This document shows positions 54,050-64,000 of a DNA stretch of 64,000 bases, in pieces. This DNA is from Phragmites australis (lineage: Eukaryota; Streptophyta; Magnoliopsida; Poales; Poaceae). Both the position numbers and the translations under genes were made by a program. The stretch is taken from assembly GCF_958298935.1 (NCBI RefSeq), contig NC_084921.1, forward strand, positions 36,165,501-36,229,500. The letters are read 5' to 3'. Within the stretch, counting starts at the first letter, position 1. Each line of letters opens with the position of its first letter. Under the pieces are notes generated by a model. It worked only from the letters and a program-made list of their open reading frames with translations, did no database searches and was not told the origin of the DNA.

Positions 54050-57019
54050 CCTACGAGTCGTGATTTCCATGTTACCATGTTTGCAAGACACTTAACACAC
54101 GTCAGTGGTGTGCCGCTAGGAGATCACTATGAAGCATGGTCTATCAATTAGGTCCTGGTACCCAACAGATGCGAACCAGGTGTCTAATCAATATGCTAAG
54201 TTTTACCCATATCAGCCTCATGATTGGTATGGTATTTCTTGGGTTATCGCTCTATGAACCGGTTCCTATATGTGATATTTAGGAAAAAAGTATCCAACAG
54301 GAAAATAACTAATAAAACCTAGCACCTTTTCCTGGAACGTATCCACAAGCCCACCACATAAACTACCATTATCAAACCAACTCCTTGCCCGAGTAATAGG
54401 GTTCCAGGTTACTATATCAAATTCATCATCACCATTGCATATATCCACTAATTCTTTAAACTACACTTTCCAACATCCCGACAGCATGGCTAAGCAATTC
54501 TACCCAAAGACTCATATCAACTAACATCTAGGCTTCAAAGGATGTAGAGGAAAAACTAGGGCAAACCCTAACATATATGACTACCCATTAGATTAATAGA
54601 CATTGTATGCAATTTATAAAACAAAATATTTAAAAATATAGGTTCAAGATGATCAAGGAGTACACTTGCCTTTTACCCAATACTGCTCAATGTTGTCGAA
54701 ACCTTGATCTTAAAGTCCCTCGAACTGATTCAAAATGTTATCAACTAATCGTGAGAACTACAGACAAACGATACAAAGAAAAACACTAAGAACATAATAC
54801 CAAACATCATCAAAATACTTTTAAAACTTAATGGTTGGATAGGTTATGATTTTAGAAAAATTTAGACGCAAGAATTGCCTAAATCGGAGTTAATGTGAAA
54901 GAGAATGGGCTTTCGAGAGATGGATTATGCTAAAAAGAAAAGTCTGGTTTACCGAAATCATTGTGTCAGGCTTGACAATATTATTGCGCAAGATTCAAGA
55001 AATGTAGGGTAAACCAGACTTTACTTACTAGGTTAAGGAGAATGATATGGTGCTGACTTGACATGTCATGTCATGCTAGCATCGACATTGGGTTTTGGTG
55101 ATGTTTTAGTGAAACGAGGGAAACATGGCGTAGAACGCGAAAAGACTAAGTCATCTGTATGATTGGTTTTACAAGGGATACTTCGAGGTAGCAACAAAAC
55201 AACAATGACTGCTGCTATGTTTGGTGGTGACCGCGAATAGATATAGTAAAGAAGACGCTCGTGTTTCCGGAGATAGGTTATGAAATATGAGAAACCGTAT
55301 AAATAGAGACGTTCATATTTCCCGAGAACACAATGCTATAGCACGGATTTGGACAGATAATCCCCTAAGAGGAAGAACGATCAACAGAGATGAGATGGGT
55401 GATGGATGCGACATGCTGCGGTTGGCAACCACGTTTCCATCATGTCTCTGCAAAACTGGTGAAGGACTCATAGAGCCGCGTAGAAGACTCCATGGGACAC
55501 GACGTGACGTAGATGGCATATATGGCTTTTGGATAGACGGGGAATGCGAATGCAAATCTGGCACGTGCGCAGAACACGTCCATACTGGGGCAACGGGCAC
55601 TGTGATCATGTTCCCGGTAGTTTCGGCACTCTAATAGCCGATCTAGTTGATGAGAGCGTGGGTAACATCCGGGGGCACGTTCTAGACAAAGGGTATGGCA
55701 ATTCAACTTCTGGTAAGCTAGGAACGCCAATGCCAATCGACGGCCATGGCGGCACAAGTCGAGCTTTGGTCGTGGCTAGGACTTGGCTAGGGACTTAGTA
55801 TGATGATAAAACATGAGTAATGAAGGATAAGGATGGGTCCTCATCTTGTTTCGATGATCAGGGAAGGAGGATTCGTGGAGACGACAACGTAGCGTATCAA
55901 GGGTGGCGGCAGTGGTGTACGGGTAGGGAAGCAGCGGTGGATAAGGCTTGAGGGCATGGAATAGGGGCAGGGGAGGGCGTGCAACTCCTATTTATAGGGC
56001 TGGGGGTGGCTGGCCAAGGTGGACTCCAAGCCGGACACGACACAAGTTCGAGTTCAAGTCGGTTACAATTTCCTTTTTCACAGTCCTCAATTCCGATGAC
56101 GATATCTCTATTGTACGAACTCCAAATTGGACGTTCTAGACTCTATCTTATAGTACTTGAAAAAATCTACAACTTTGGTATTAATTTGAATTTCTGAAAA
56201 CAACATCTTGATTTCCAAAATTACATTACAAGAAAAAGTATTTAAACTTAGACACATTTGTGCAGCACTGATTTTGAGGGCTATAACTCATAGCTCTATT
56301 ATCCAAAAGGGGACTTCCATATGTTCAAATCAAAGCTCTCAACAATACCTACAATTTTGGTATTGTTAAGATTTTCATTTGAGGCCGTCTCGAACTCCGA
56401 AACTGCATAAGAAGATGAGGTTGTCTAAGACTTCACGAATATTTATAAATTTTGTAGATCTTTTTTGGTAGGGCTTCTAGAGGACTTGTATGCTGGCTAA
56501 GAGCTTGAGCTTGGGCAGGATTGATTCAAAAACACTTTAGGCATATCTAGAGTTTTAGAATAGAAACTTTTATAGAGAAATTTGAACAGGGTTTAAATTT
56601 GAATTTGAATTTAGATAGGAGTTGAGGAAAAGAAAAGATTAACTTTCAATAAAGATTTGGATAAGATTTGAATTGAACCAGAGAAGGATTAGGTATGATC
56701 AAGAATTGAGTAGATGATGAATTCGAGGATTTTGAATTCCAACCATTTAGGTCCGTAACTAATTCACTATTTAGTTTTATAAAAGACTTTTTAAAACCAT
56801 TTTCACTCAAAACACCAAAGAGAAAGAAAAAGAATAAGAATTCTAATGCATTTACCTGGCTTCTGCCAAAACTCAGCATGCAATATACAAGAAATAATAA
56901 CCTATTTTGATTGCTTGCTTATGAAAATAGGTTTAAACCTATTATACTGGCAAAGCTATTTAATAATCTTAATTTTTTTAAAAAGTTGCAAATTCTGAAA
57001 ACCAAAGTGTTACATATGT

Positions 57020-57405
57020 GCTTTGGTATCTAACCTTAATATGATTACTGCCTTCATGAAAGACACTCAGAGTATATTAGATCTCCCGAGTAGTACGGAG
57101 GCGTTGAACCCTGTCAAACTTATTCTGGCTTAGGCTTGAGAACAAAATAATCTGGCCTTGTTGTTGGTCTCATACTGTTCAATTTGAATCTGAGTCGTCT
57201 GAGCAGTAGGGATCTCATAGTTGGAATCAACTATCTCCCAAATTGCACTTTCTTGACTTAGAAGATAAGCCTTCATGTGCACCTTCCAGTACTAAAAGTC
57301 TCGACCATCAAACAACGGAATCTTCCCGCTTCTCTCCATTGTCGTCTACGGATCACACAGCAGGTTAAGGTCAACAAGTGATCAAACTGGCTCTGATACT
57401 AATTG
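57020..57405 (-). pseudogene. Copia gag start and primer-binding site
   Basis: On the minus strand an ATG at 57339 opens MERSGKIPLFDGRDF, a stop, then YWKVHMKAYLLSQESAIWEI and a few more residues to about 57100. This is the usual N-terminus of SIRE/Maximus-type copia gag (DUF4219/UBN2-like). Next to it at 57391-57405 the complement of TAGTATCAGAGCCA is the tRNA-iMet-type primer site abutting an LTR. The rest of gag and all of pol are absent. Confidence 0.8.
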
Positions 57406-57406
57406 T

Positions 57407-59412
57407 AGGACCGATATTGGTGACTAGAGGGGTGAATAGGCGTCTCACCAAATTCTCTCGAATCAGATGACCTTCTCCTTTGTTTCACCCAATGCACCTC
57501 AAAACTCAAGCAGAAGCAAATAGAGAGAAAAGAAGAAAAAAACCGTTAACCTGTGACTCCATAGATAAGATATGAACACAAGGTTCCTTTTAAAATCATT
57601 CTATGACCATAGTAAAAAAGCTTGCAACTGAAAAGAAACTCTAGAAGATAGTTACCAGGTGAAAAAAAAAACTCTTTAAGTTGATGACTTAGAAGTAAGG
57701 AAATGTGAAATCCAAATTCATAATATTGTACATGCATTTTATGCCACTAGAAACAAAGGGATCAACTTCACAAGAGATAAAAAACTGCAGCTCAAAAGAA
57801 AAAAATGAAAATCACAATCGAAAAGGAAAAACTTGCAAGAGAAGCAAGTTAACCAAAAGAAGGAGGCTAGAAGGAGATGAACACAAGCTCATACAAGAAA
57901 ATAAACTTCATTTAGCCCAGAGGTCAGCCTATTTTAGACAGATATAAAGTATTTTTCTCTCAAAAACTCTAACATATTATAAAGGCTAAGTCTACCATCT
58001 GCTCTTCTCCAAAACCTATTAATAAGCTCTCAAATGGCTAACTCAAGCCTTCTCTATAGCCCCACCCCTCTATTTATAGGCCTAGAGAGGTAGCTTAGCC
58101 CTTAAGCTTCCTTGTTCCTAGAATACCCCTTACGTACAATAGCCTCATACCTACCACCAGAGCATTTTGGTCTATTTTCTGCTCCGTGCATCAAATGGCC
58201 GTGACACTTTCATGACTTAGCTTCGCCTCGACGCTAGCTCTGCGATGATGCCATGTGCACTTCACCCCTCCATAGTTTTAAAACCAAACTGCGAAACCGT
58301 CTCGCACGCTTCTCAAAACATGACTCACAACTGCTTGCTTTGACCTCAAGCAAGCATCTGATGTCAACGCGTATACTCCGTCTTGTGATCTTGACCGCCG
58401 GTAAGTCTCTCCCGCTTTCGATTCCTTGAGCTGCCTTATCACTTACACCGACAACTCATTTGCTTGACTTTGTTAACATGTTGTCTTCATCCTTCCTTTC
58501 AAACTTTGCTTAATCTCTATGTGCACAGCTAGGATCACCCACGATACTGCTTGGCCTCCTCAATTGTCTGACACCAAGCACCCTGTTTGGCCCCGATCAT
58601 TCCGCTATCGATTGCCAATTTACATCAATCACATACACATCATGAGATAAACAGACATGTATCTCCAAAACACCATGTAAACATATCACATGTTAGTTCA
58701 AATCAAATCCCTGTTGAAAAAGATAGTCAAAAAATGTGAACACCAGATGTTTCGGTGTGTATAGTATCTGAACATTGGACCATCAGGTAAGTATAATAAT
58801 TTATTCTCTAGAAACCTCTTTAAAAACCCTCTGGTGAGTACAAGGCCGATCAATGGATCATCTGGTGAATACAACTGCATCAGACTTTATTTTGCAATAT
58901 CTCTGTTAAATTGTCCGGTGAAACCTTCGGTGCTCACACAGCTTATCATCGTACTATCCGGTGTGCATCTTCTTTCTAGCATCAAAAACACACTTCTTTG
59001 AAAAACTGTCCAATATTCACATCCCCTGAACACCGAACCATGCGGCGCAACATTCAAATTTTGCCGCCCAAAAAATAATACTCCAGCGTGCACTGCCTCT
59101 ACTCACTAGACTATTCGATGAGTAGACCACCCCAAACACCTATTTTCAGCACATGTATTAAATACTCCGGTGTTGTCTCCAAATACTCACTCCATCATCC
59201 GGTGTGTATAAATTCTCATACATCAAATCATCCGGTGAATACAATTTTTTCTAGATTTTGATAGAATTATACCAACTCTATTCTTTCAATTTTGATTAAT
59301 CATGATTATAATTACAATACATATACATACTTATACAATCAAAATATTATCAAACAAAAATAATTCTTTATCACATAAAAAATTAAAACTCATTTCACCT
59401 TAGTTTCTCACA
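57407..59412 (-). repeat. Copia-like 5' LTR, minus strand
   Basis: The edge TGTAGGACCGATATTGG next to the primer site is secure. The LTR extends to higher coordinates through the typical ACTAGAGGGGTGAATAGG motif and many 'CATCCGGTGTGTATA'-like short repeats (58720-59250). The outer end is a guess at ...GTTTCTCACA near 59412, because no target duplication could be matched. Confidence 0.65.
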
Positions 59413-60808
59413 CTAAAGATCAAACGAGACAACGTGAATGTACGGCGGAGACGGAGTGAGGTGGAATCACCGACGTCTCCCCGCATCCGGCTAAGATGCA
59501 CAACTTTCCGCACCGTGGATCCGAGCACGGCGACTATTACCAAAAAGATGACTGAAATAAAATTAAAAACAAATCAATTCTCGATTAGTCCCTTGATCTG
59601 ACTTTCCACAGTGGCTCGATCTGGATCTGGACAGCCACTCCGCGCCTGCGCATGTGCACGATTTTTGCTTCACCAAGGAGATCGACATGAAGAAGTCGAG
59701 AAATCCAAAGCTCCGAAATGAGGAAACCAACAGAAGTTCCTCAGCCCCAGATTGAACACCACCATCGGAGCTAAGCAGCCCGGAGCCGTGACTCGAGAGA
59801 GGAAGAAGAAAGTAAAATCGAAGTAAACGAAATTTCGTGGTAATCAGCTGCTTCCATGGAGGTTTCCACCTGCGAAAACCATCATCCATCTCCACCTCGA
59901 CACAGTACAGCATCCGAGCTCTCCAAACGGAGGCGAGACCCATCAGCACAGCGGTCAGCGCCTACCTGCCTACTTAGCTCGTGACATCATCCGAACCACG
60001 GAGGCGGCGGACTGCTGCTCCCACGCTGCAAAAAACTTGCTCATGGCCACCTCTCTCTCCGGCAGACCATGCCCGAAACGAACCAATGCCACATCAAATC
60101 ACTCCAGAAACCATACTCCCCAAGCACATCTCATCAACCAGCTCCTGAAATCCAATCGAAACCGAAGCCCAACCTCAAATCATGCACCAACCGAACCCAA
60201 AATCGAAAAGAAACTTCACCATCATCATTTCGTACCACGATGCCAAAATGCAACACCCAAACTCGTACCACCGCACCTCCATGGACGTCCACCAGCGCCA
60301 GCGCCTTCGCGGCCACCAGCAACAACAGCAGAATCGGGATGGCAACCGCACGAGCCACTCCCACGACGAAGACGACGACGACTTCAATGTGACGACCCCC
60401 CCCCCCCCCACCCCATCCGATCCCCCGTCCGCCTGCACGAGGCCCCCCGAATCGCACGATGAAACTTCGAAAAAACGCATCTTCCTCGCCACCGAGCCGT
60501 GCTCCCTTCTCTTTTTTTTCCCCTGGGTCTTGAAGCCCATTAGAACACACAAAGAACAAACACAGGAGCGCAGAGAGGAAAAACTCCCCAAAATCCGAAG
60601 CCGATTTCTCTCCGTGCCCATCTGGCCATCTCCATCCGAGGTTGTTTCCCCTTCGCTTTCCGCCGCATCCGCGAGGGTTCGGGAGGGAAGAGAAGCTCCC
60701 CAATTCCCGAATTCGCCCGAAGGGCGGGTAGGGTTAGGATTTGCAGGGAAGCTCTCGCCTCCCGATTCACCGGGCGAGGCACCGTGATCTCGCGGCTGGC
60801 CGTGAGGG
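59413..60808. other. Upstream region of the ATX-type gene
   Basis: GC content rises towards the gene. It must hold the promoter and leader of the ATX-type methyltransferase. Open frames on both strands here, including a long one opposite the first exon, have low complexity and no family resemblance. A C-run lies near 60399-60410. No transposon was recognised. Confidence 0.45.
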
Positions 60809-63800
60809 ATGATCTTCAAGCGGAGCCAGCGGTCGGAGATCCTCGAGCTGCGGCGCTGCAATGCCGCAGGCGGTGGAGGGGAGGACGAGGGGGGAGGCGA
60901 GCGCCGCCCGACGAAGAGGCGGAGGGGCGACGAGTTCTTCCCCGTCGAGCTGCTCGGCCACGTCCCGGCCTCCGGCATCCCGTACGCCCCCTTCGGGTTC
61001 CGGTGGAGCGAGAAGCCCGAGGCTGCCTCGCCGGCGGAGGCCGCGCAGCCGCCCGTGGAGGCGAGGCCGCCGGTGGTGCGCACGTCGCGGGGGCGCGCCC
61101 AGGTGCTGCCCTCCAGGTTCAATGACTCGGTGCTTATCGACCCCTGGAAGAAGGAGAAGCCGGCAAAGCCGCCCGCGCTGGTCAAGGCAGAACAGTTGGT
61201 GCGCAAAAACGAGGTGCTGTGCAATAAAGGTGCAATATCTGACAGGAGATTTGCATTGTCCGAGGTGGACGATGATGATGAGGAGGCAATAGCGGAGCGT
61301 TATCGAGCACGACGGAAGTTTGGTGGCTCCAGGAAGTACTTTACCTCCCAGAGCACGCTCACCTCAGTACAAGACGAACTATACCGCAATTACCACAGAA
61401 AGGAAGCAATGCTTAGGCACTACTATGATGATGATGACGATGATCAGGAGGACGAGGAAGAGGAAGAAGAGGAGGATGAGGAAGAACAAGAGTTCTCTCA
61501 TTGGAGCAAAGAGTTTGTGTACGGGGACATTGTGTGGGCAAAACTTGGCAAACGGCAGCCAGTGTGGCCAGGTCTGGTGGTCGATCCAACTCAGCAGGCT
61601 GCTGCTGCGGCAATGCCGCCGCAGCCTTGCAGTGGTGCTGTGCTTTGTGTGATGCTGTTCGGCTGGTGCACAAAATCCAGAGATGAGAAGGTACTATTTA
61701 TTAATTGCTGTTATATTCAAGCTGGCTGACTTGAATTGCCACCTCTTGTCTCTTTGGAAATGTTTATTGTTTAATGATGCATTTGATGATCTGGTGGGTT
61801 GCAGAAGTATTTGTGGGTGCGGCAGGGGATGATATTTCCATTTGTCGATTTCATGGATCGGTGAGTAATTATTATAAATTATTACTATAGCAGATAAAAT
61901 GCTTCTAAAAAACCTGCCCATAGTTATATTTTGGCAACGGAACTGTGGCCAGGATGACGTAAGCATACCTGTGAAGAACTAGCTGTATTTCCATTTCAGA
62001 TTTCAAGGGCAGACAGAACTAAGCAGTTGCAAACCTGGTGATTTCCAGAGGGCAGTAGAAGAGGCCTTTTTGGCTGATCAGGGATTTTCAGAAGTGCCGA
62101 TGGATTGCAGTACGGCAGGGCAGCCCGTGGTGTGTCAATCTTTTCCGGCTGAGTTACAAGAAGTCACTTGTTCAAATGAGCTGGAGTGTCAGTTAAATAT
62201 GAAGGCAAGTTGATGATTCTTTCTAGTCGATGCATAACTAAGGATATGCGTATGTGTAGGACGTTTCAACAATCAACCAATGTTTTATGCTCAATCTTAT
62301 CTAGTTTTATGTGTAGGACGTTTCAACAATCAACCAATGTTTTATGCTCAATCTTATCTAGTTTTATGTTAATTTTGTCGATCTATGCTTTTTTCAATTG
62401 AAAGATTATGATGCTGCTCTGTCTTCATTATCATTATCTCGCTTCATATCAAAACTTTAGGTGTGGGTTGAATACCTGCAAAAGAATTGATGTATGACGG
62501 GGCAAACACTTGTAACAATAAACTCTAGCTGATACTGTACTGTGTGAATATAAGCAGAATGGTAGTATACATCATTTGTCTCTAGGGCCTGTTTGGTTGG
62601 TGGCCAGAGTGAGCCAAGCTAAAATTCGGCTGTGCTCCAAAAATTTGGCCTCCGTTTGGTTCGAGGCCAAAATTTGGCTGTCCCGAAAAAATTTGGTCGG
62701 CCATCTACAGCATTTTTAGGCAAAACTCGGGCAGCCAAATCGTCCGCCCTGATTTTGGCCAGCCAAATTTTGGCTTGGCCTCAAACCAAATGCCAAAAGC
62801 CAAACCAAAATTTGGCCGTGCCCTGATTTTGGCCCTGGCCAAAATTTGGCTTGGCCGGTTGGGTGCATGAACCAAACAGACCCTAATTGACTGGCTATTG
62901 CTAGTACTATCATATCACTTCAACATCACTGACAACTACTGCAATTATATCATATAATGTCCAATAGACTAATTATTTTTGCTTGATCATGCACACAGCA
63001 CTACAAAAGAGCACTGCTGTGTGAGAGTTGTGGAAATTGCTTTCCTAAAGATACAAACAAGATGGTGTATGTGACGGGGCAACTTGCTTGCAGGCATTGT
63101 GCTAGGGTATGTGTTGGCATGCCAAGTTGACTACTTAAATTATAGTGATGTTGGCAAAATTTGAGCATGTAATCCTTACTCCTAACACTACTTTCTGTAT
63201 CTGCAGATCTTTAGATCAAAAAAGTACTGTGGAATTTGTTTGAAAAGTTCGCAGCATAAATGTGGCAGAAGATGGGTAAGACACTGTAGATGTTAGAGTA
63301 TTAAGTCTATCTCATTGTTTGCAGCTCTTCAAATTCTCATGTCGGAAAGTGATTGACCAGGTTTGCTGTCATGATTGTGAAAGTTGGGTTCACACCAATT
63401 GTGACAAAAAGCGCAGCAACCTCACGGTTCGTCTTTCTTTTTTCATAATAACGAAACAAATACATCTGCAATACTTTAGTAAATGGCATATGTAACATGC
63501 TCACAGTTTAATGTGATAGGATCTACGAGACAATAGTTATTGCTGCGCTTACTGCAGAGTTAAACTTAATTCAACTCTCTCTGAGAAGAATACAAAAATT
63601 TCTGATGTCAGGTGAGCTAAGATCATTTTTTTTGTGTAATGCTTAGATATTTAAAGTGTCTGCTTTGTTGATTCAACGGTAACGTGCATACTGTATAATC
63701 TGTTTGTGATGCAGAAAAGATAATTCTACGCAGAAAGGAAGGAAGCCTGACAAAGTTGCAGTTGTCTGTTTTGACATGGAAGGAACTTACCTACCAGACC

Positions 63801-64000
63801 TCGAATTGTAAGCATCCGACTATTTTAATTAAATATGAAAAATCAGTAATGTTATGGCTTGCTTTGCATGCTCCTGTCCATCACTAAAGTTATTTCCATT
63901 CCTATCCAGTCATTCTGATGTCTGTATATTTTATTTGGAATCTTCTTATGACTTCTGGAAAATCTTTTTGGCAGAATTTCTTGCCATTGTGCCCCTTGCA
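60809..64000 (+). CDS. ATX3/4/5-type histone-lysine N-methyltransferase (trithorax-like), 5' part only
   Basis: Plant trithorax-like proteins methylate histone H3 lysine 4 in the nucleus. Exons seen: 60809-61690, 61805-61860, 62000-62204, 62999-63106, 63207-63275, 63361-63426, 63520-63611, 63715-63807, and 63975 to the window edge. Phases agree throughout. The N-terminus is Ala/Gly-rich and basic, followed by an acidic run of Asp/Glu at about residues 205-230. A PWWP domain starts near residue 237 (YGDIVWAKLGKRQPVWPGLV). A PHD-type zinc region comes next (CESCGNCFP ... CRHCAR ... CGICLKS ... CCHDCESWVHTNC ... CCAYC). The SET domain should follow beyond 64000. The absence of FYRN/FYRC so far and the PWWP-PHD order favour ATX3/4/5 over ATX1/2. 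Exon 3 ends at a GC donor (AAG|GCAAGT). Confidence 0.92.
62254..62367. repeat. 57-bp tandem duplication in ATX-type gene intron 3
   Basis: Two adjacent copies of a 57-bp unit starting GTGTAGGACGTTTCAAC (62254-62310 and 62311-62367) look identical. The duplication is recent and starts about 50 bp downstream of the GC donor site. Confidence 0.9.
62585..62883. mobile_element. MITE-like element in ATX-type gene intron 3
   Basis: A 299-bp segment has 14-bp terminal inverted repeats with one mismatch: GGGCCTGTTTGGTT at the left and AACCAAACAGACCC at the right. The interior is built of many direct and inverted copies of an AAAATTTGGC-like motif, so it can fold on itself. Flanking bases are CTA and TAA, so the target duplication may be only TA. 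The family (PIF/Harbinger- or hAT-related) is not settled. Confidence 0.7.

Larger units (their letters stand above)
39429..57014 (-). mobile_element. Outer solo LTR (Tekay/RIRE3-like), split by the Grande-like element
   Basis: The left edge is TGTCACACTCAGTTTTAATG and the right edge CCAAAGTGTTACA, giving TGT...ACA ends. Both are flanked by the 5-bp duplication TATGT (39424-39428 and 57015-57019). Removing the nested element and one target copy leaves about 3.64 kb. There is no primer site, polypurine tract or coding sequence, so it is a solo LTR left by LTR-LTR recombination. The TGTAACAC-type 5' edge and TTTGAATTTGAATTT-like sequence beside it at the high-coordinate end indicate minus orientation. 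Family assignment rests on recalled resemblance of its edges to Tekay/RIRE3 LTRs. Confidence 0.75.

Noticed and set aside
59563..59949. 128-codon minus-strand frame as a gene
   Set aside because: No conserved motif and no clear upstream or downstream exons; it could be leader or promoter DNA.
60134..61224. 349-codon open frame on the minus strand
   Set aside because: It lies opposite the GC-rich first exon of the ATX-type gene, has low complexity and no family resemblance; its openness follows from base composition.

Overview
The window is nuclear DNA of a grass, probably a panicoid-type genome with many retrotransposons. The evidence is intron-rich plant genes with GT-AG introns and GC-rich first exons, and a Grande/Tat-type Ty3 element with an antisense gene. 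Further support comes from Tekay-like solo LTRs, copia LTRs with a tRNA-iMet-type primer site, a CACTA element and a tRNA-derived SINE. I cannot name the species from sequence alone.

Layout. A gene island fills 0.66-20.6 kb: CTP synthase (+, 21 exons, 608 aa), a site-2 protease (S2P) zinc metalloprotease (-, 10 exons, 538 aa), and the ARPC2A subunit of the Arp2/3 complex (+, 10 exons, 323 aa). S2P and ARPC2A are divergent, with 429 bp between their start codons. For these three genes and for isocitrate dehydrogenase I placed every exon by splice site and reading phase, and each total length is a multiple of three. From 20.6 to 31.6 kb the DNA is mostly repeats: a LINE remnant, simple repeats, a complete 1.22-kb CACTA element with its target duplication, a decayed transposon domain and a copia-like LTR. 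The cytosolic NADP-isocitrate dehydrogenase gene (-, 15 exons, 412 aa) lies at 31.6-35.8 kb.

From 38.3 to 59.4 kb there is a stack of LTR retrotransposons. A 3.6-kb solo LTR (39429-57014, target duplication TATGT) was split by a Grande-like element (40111-54049, target duplication CCTAC). That element was itself split inside integrase by a 3.0-kb solo LTR (45916-48907, target duplication TGGGG). The stack lies between copia LTR and gag remnants. The Grande-like element carries gag, protease, reverse transcriptase, two RNase H domains, integrase and an antisense gene, all now broken.

The right edge holds the 5' part of an ATX3/4/5-type histone H3K4 methyltransferase gene (PWWP and PHD parts only; the SET domain lies outside the window).

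The five host genes are housekeeping genes from unrelated pathways: pyrimidine synthesis, intramembrane proteolysis, actin nucleation, NADPH supply and chromatin. They form no operon-like unit. Small insertions in their introns (SINE, short LTR element, poly(T) insertion, MITE-like element) leave the coding sequences intact. I found no new multi-gene system; the most informative structures are the nested insertions and the small dated events.
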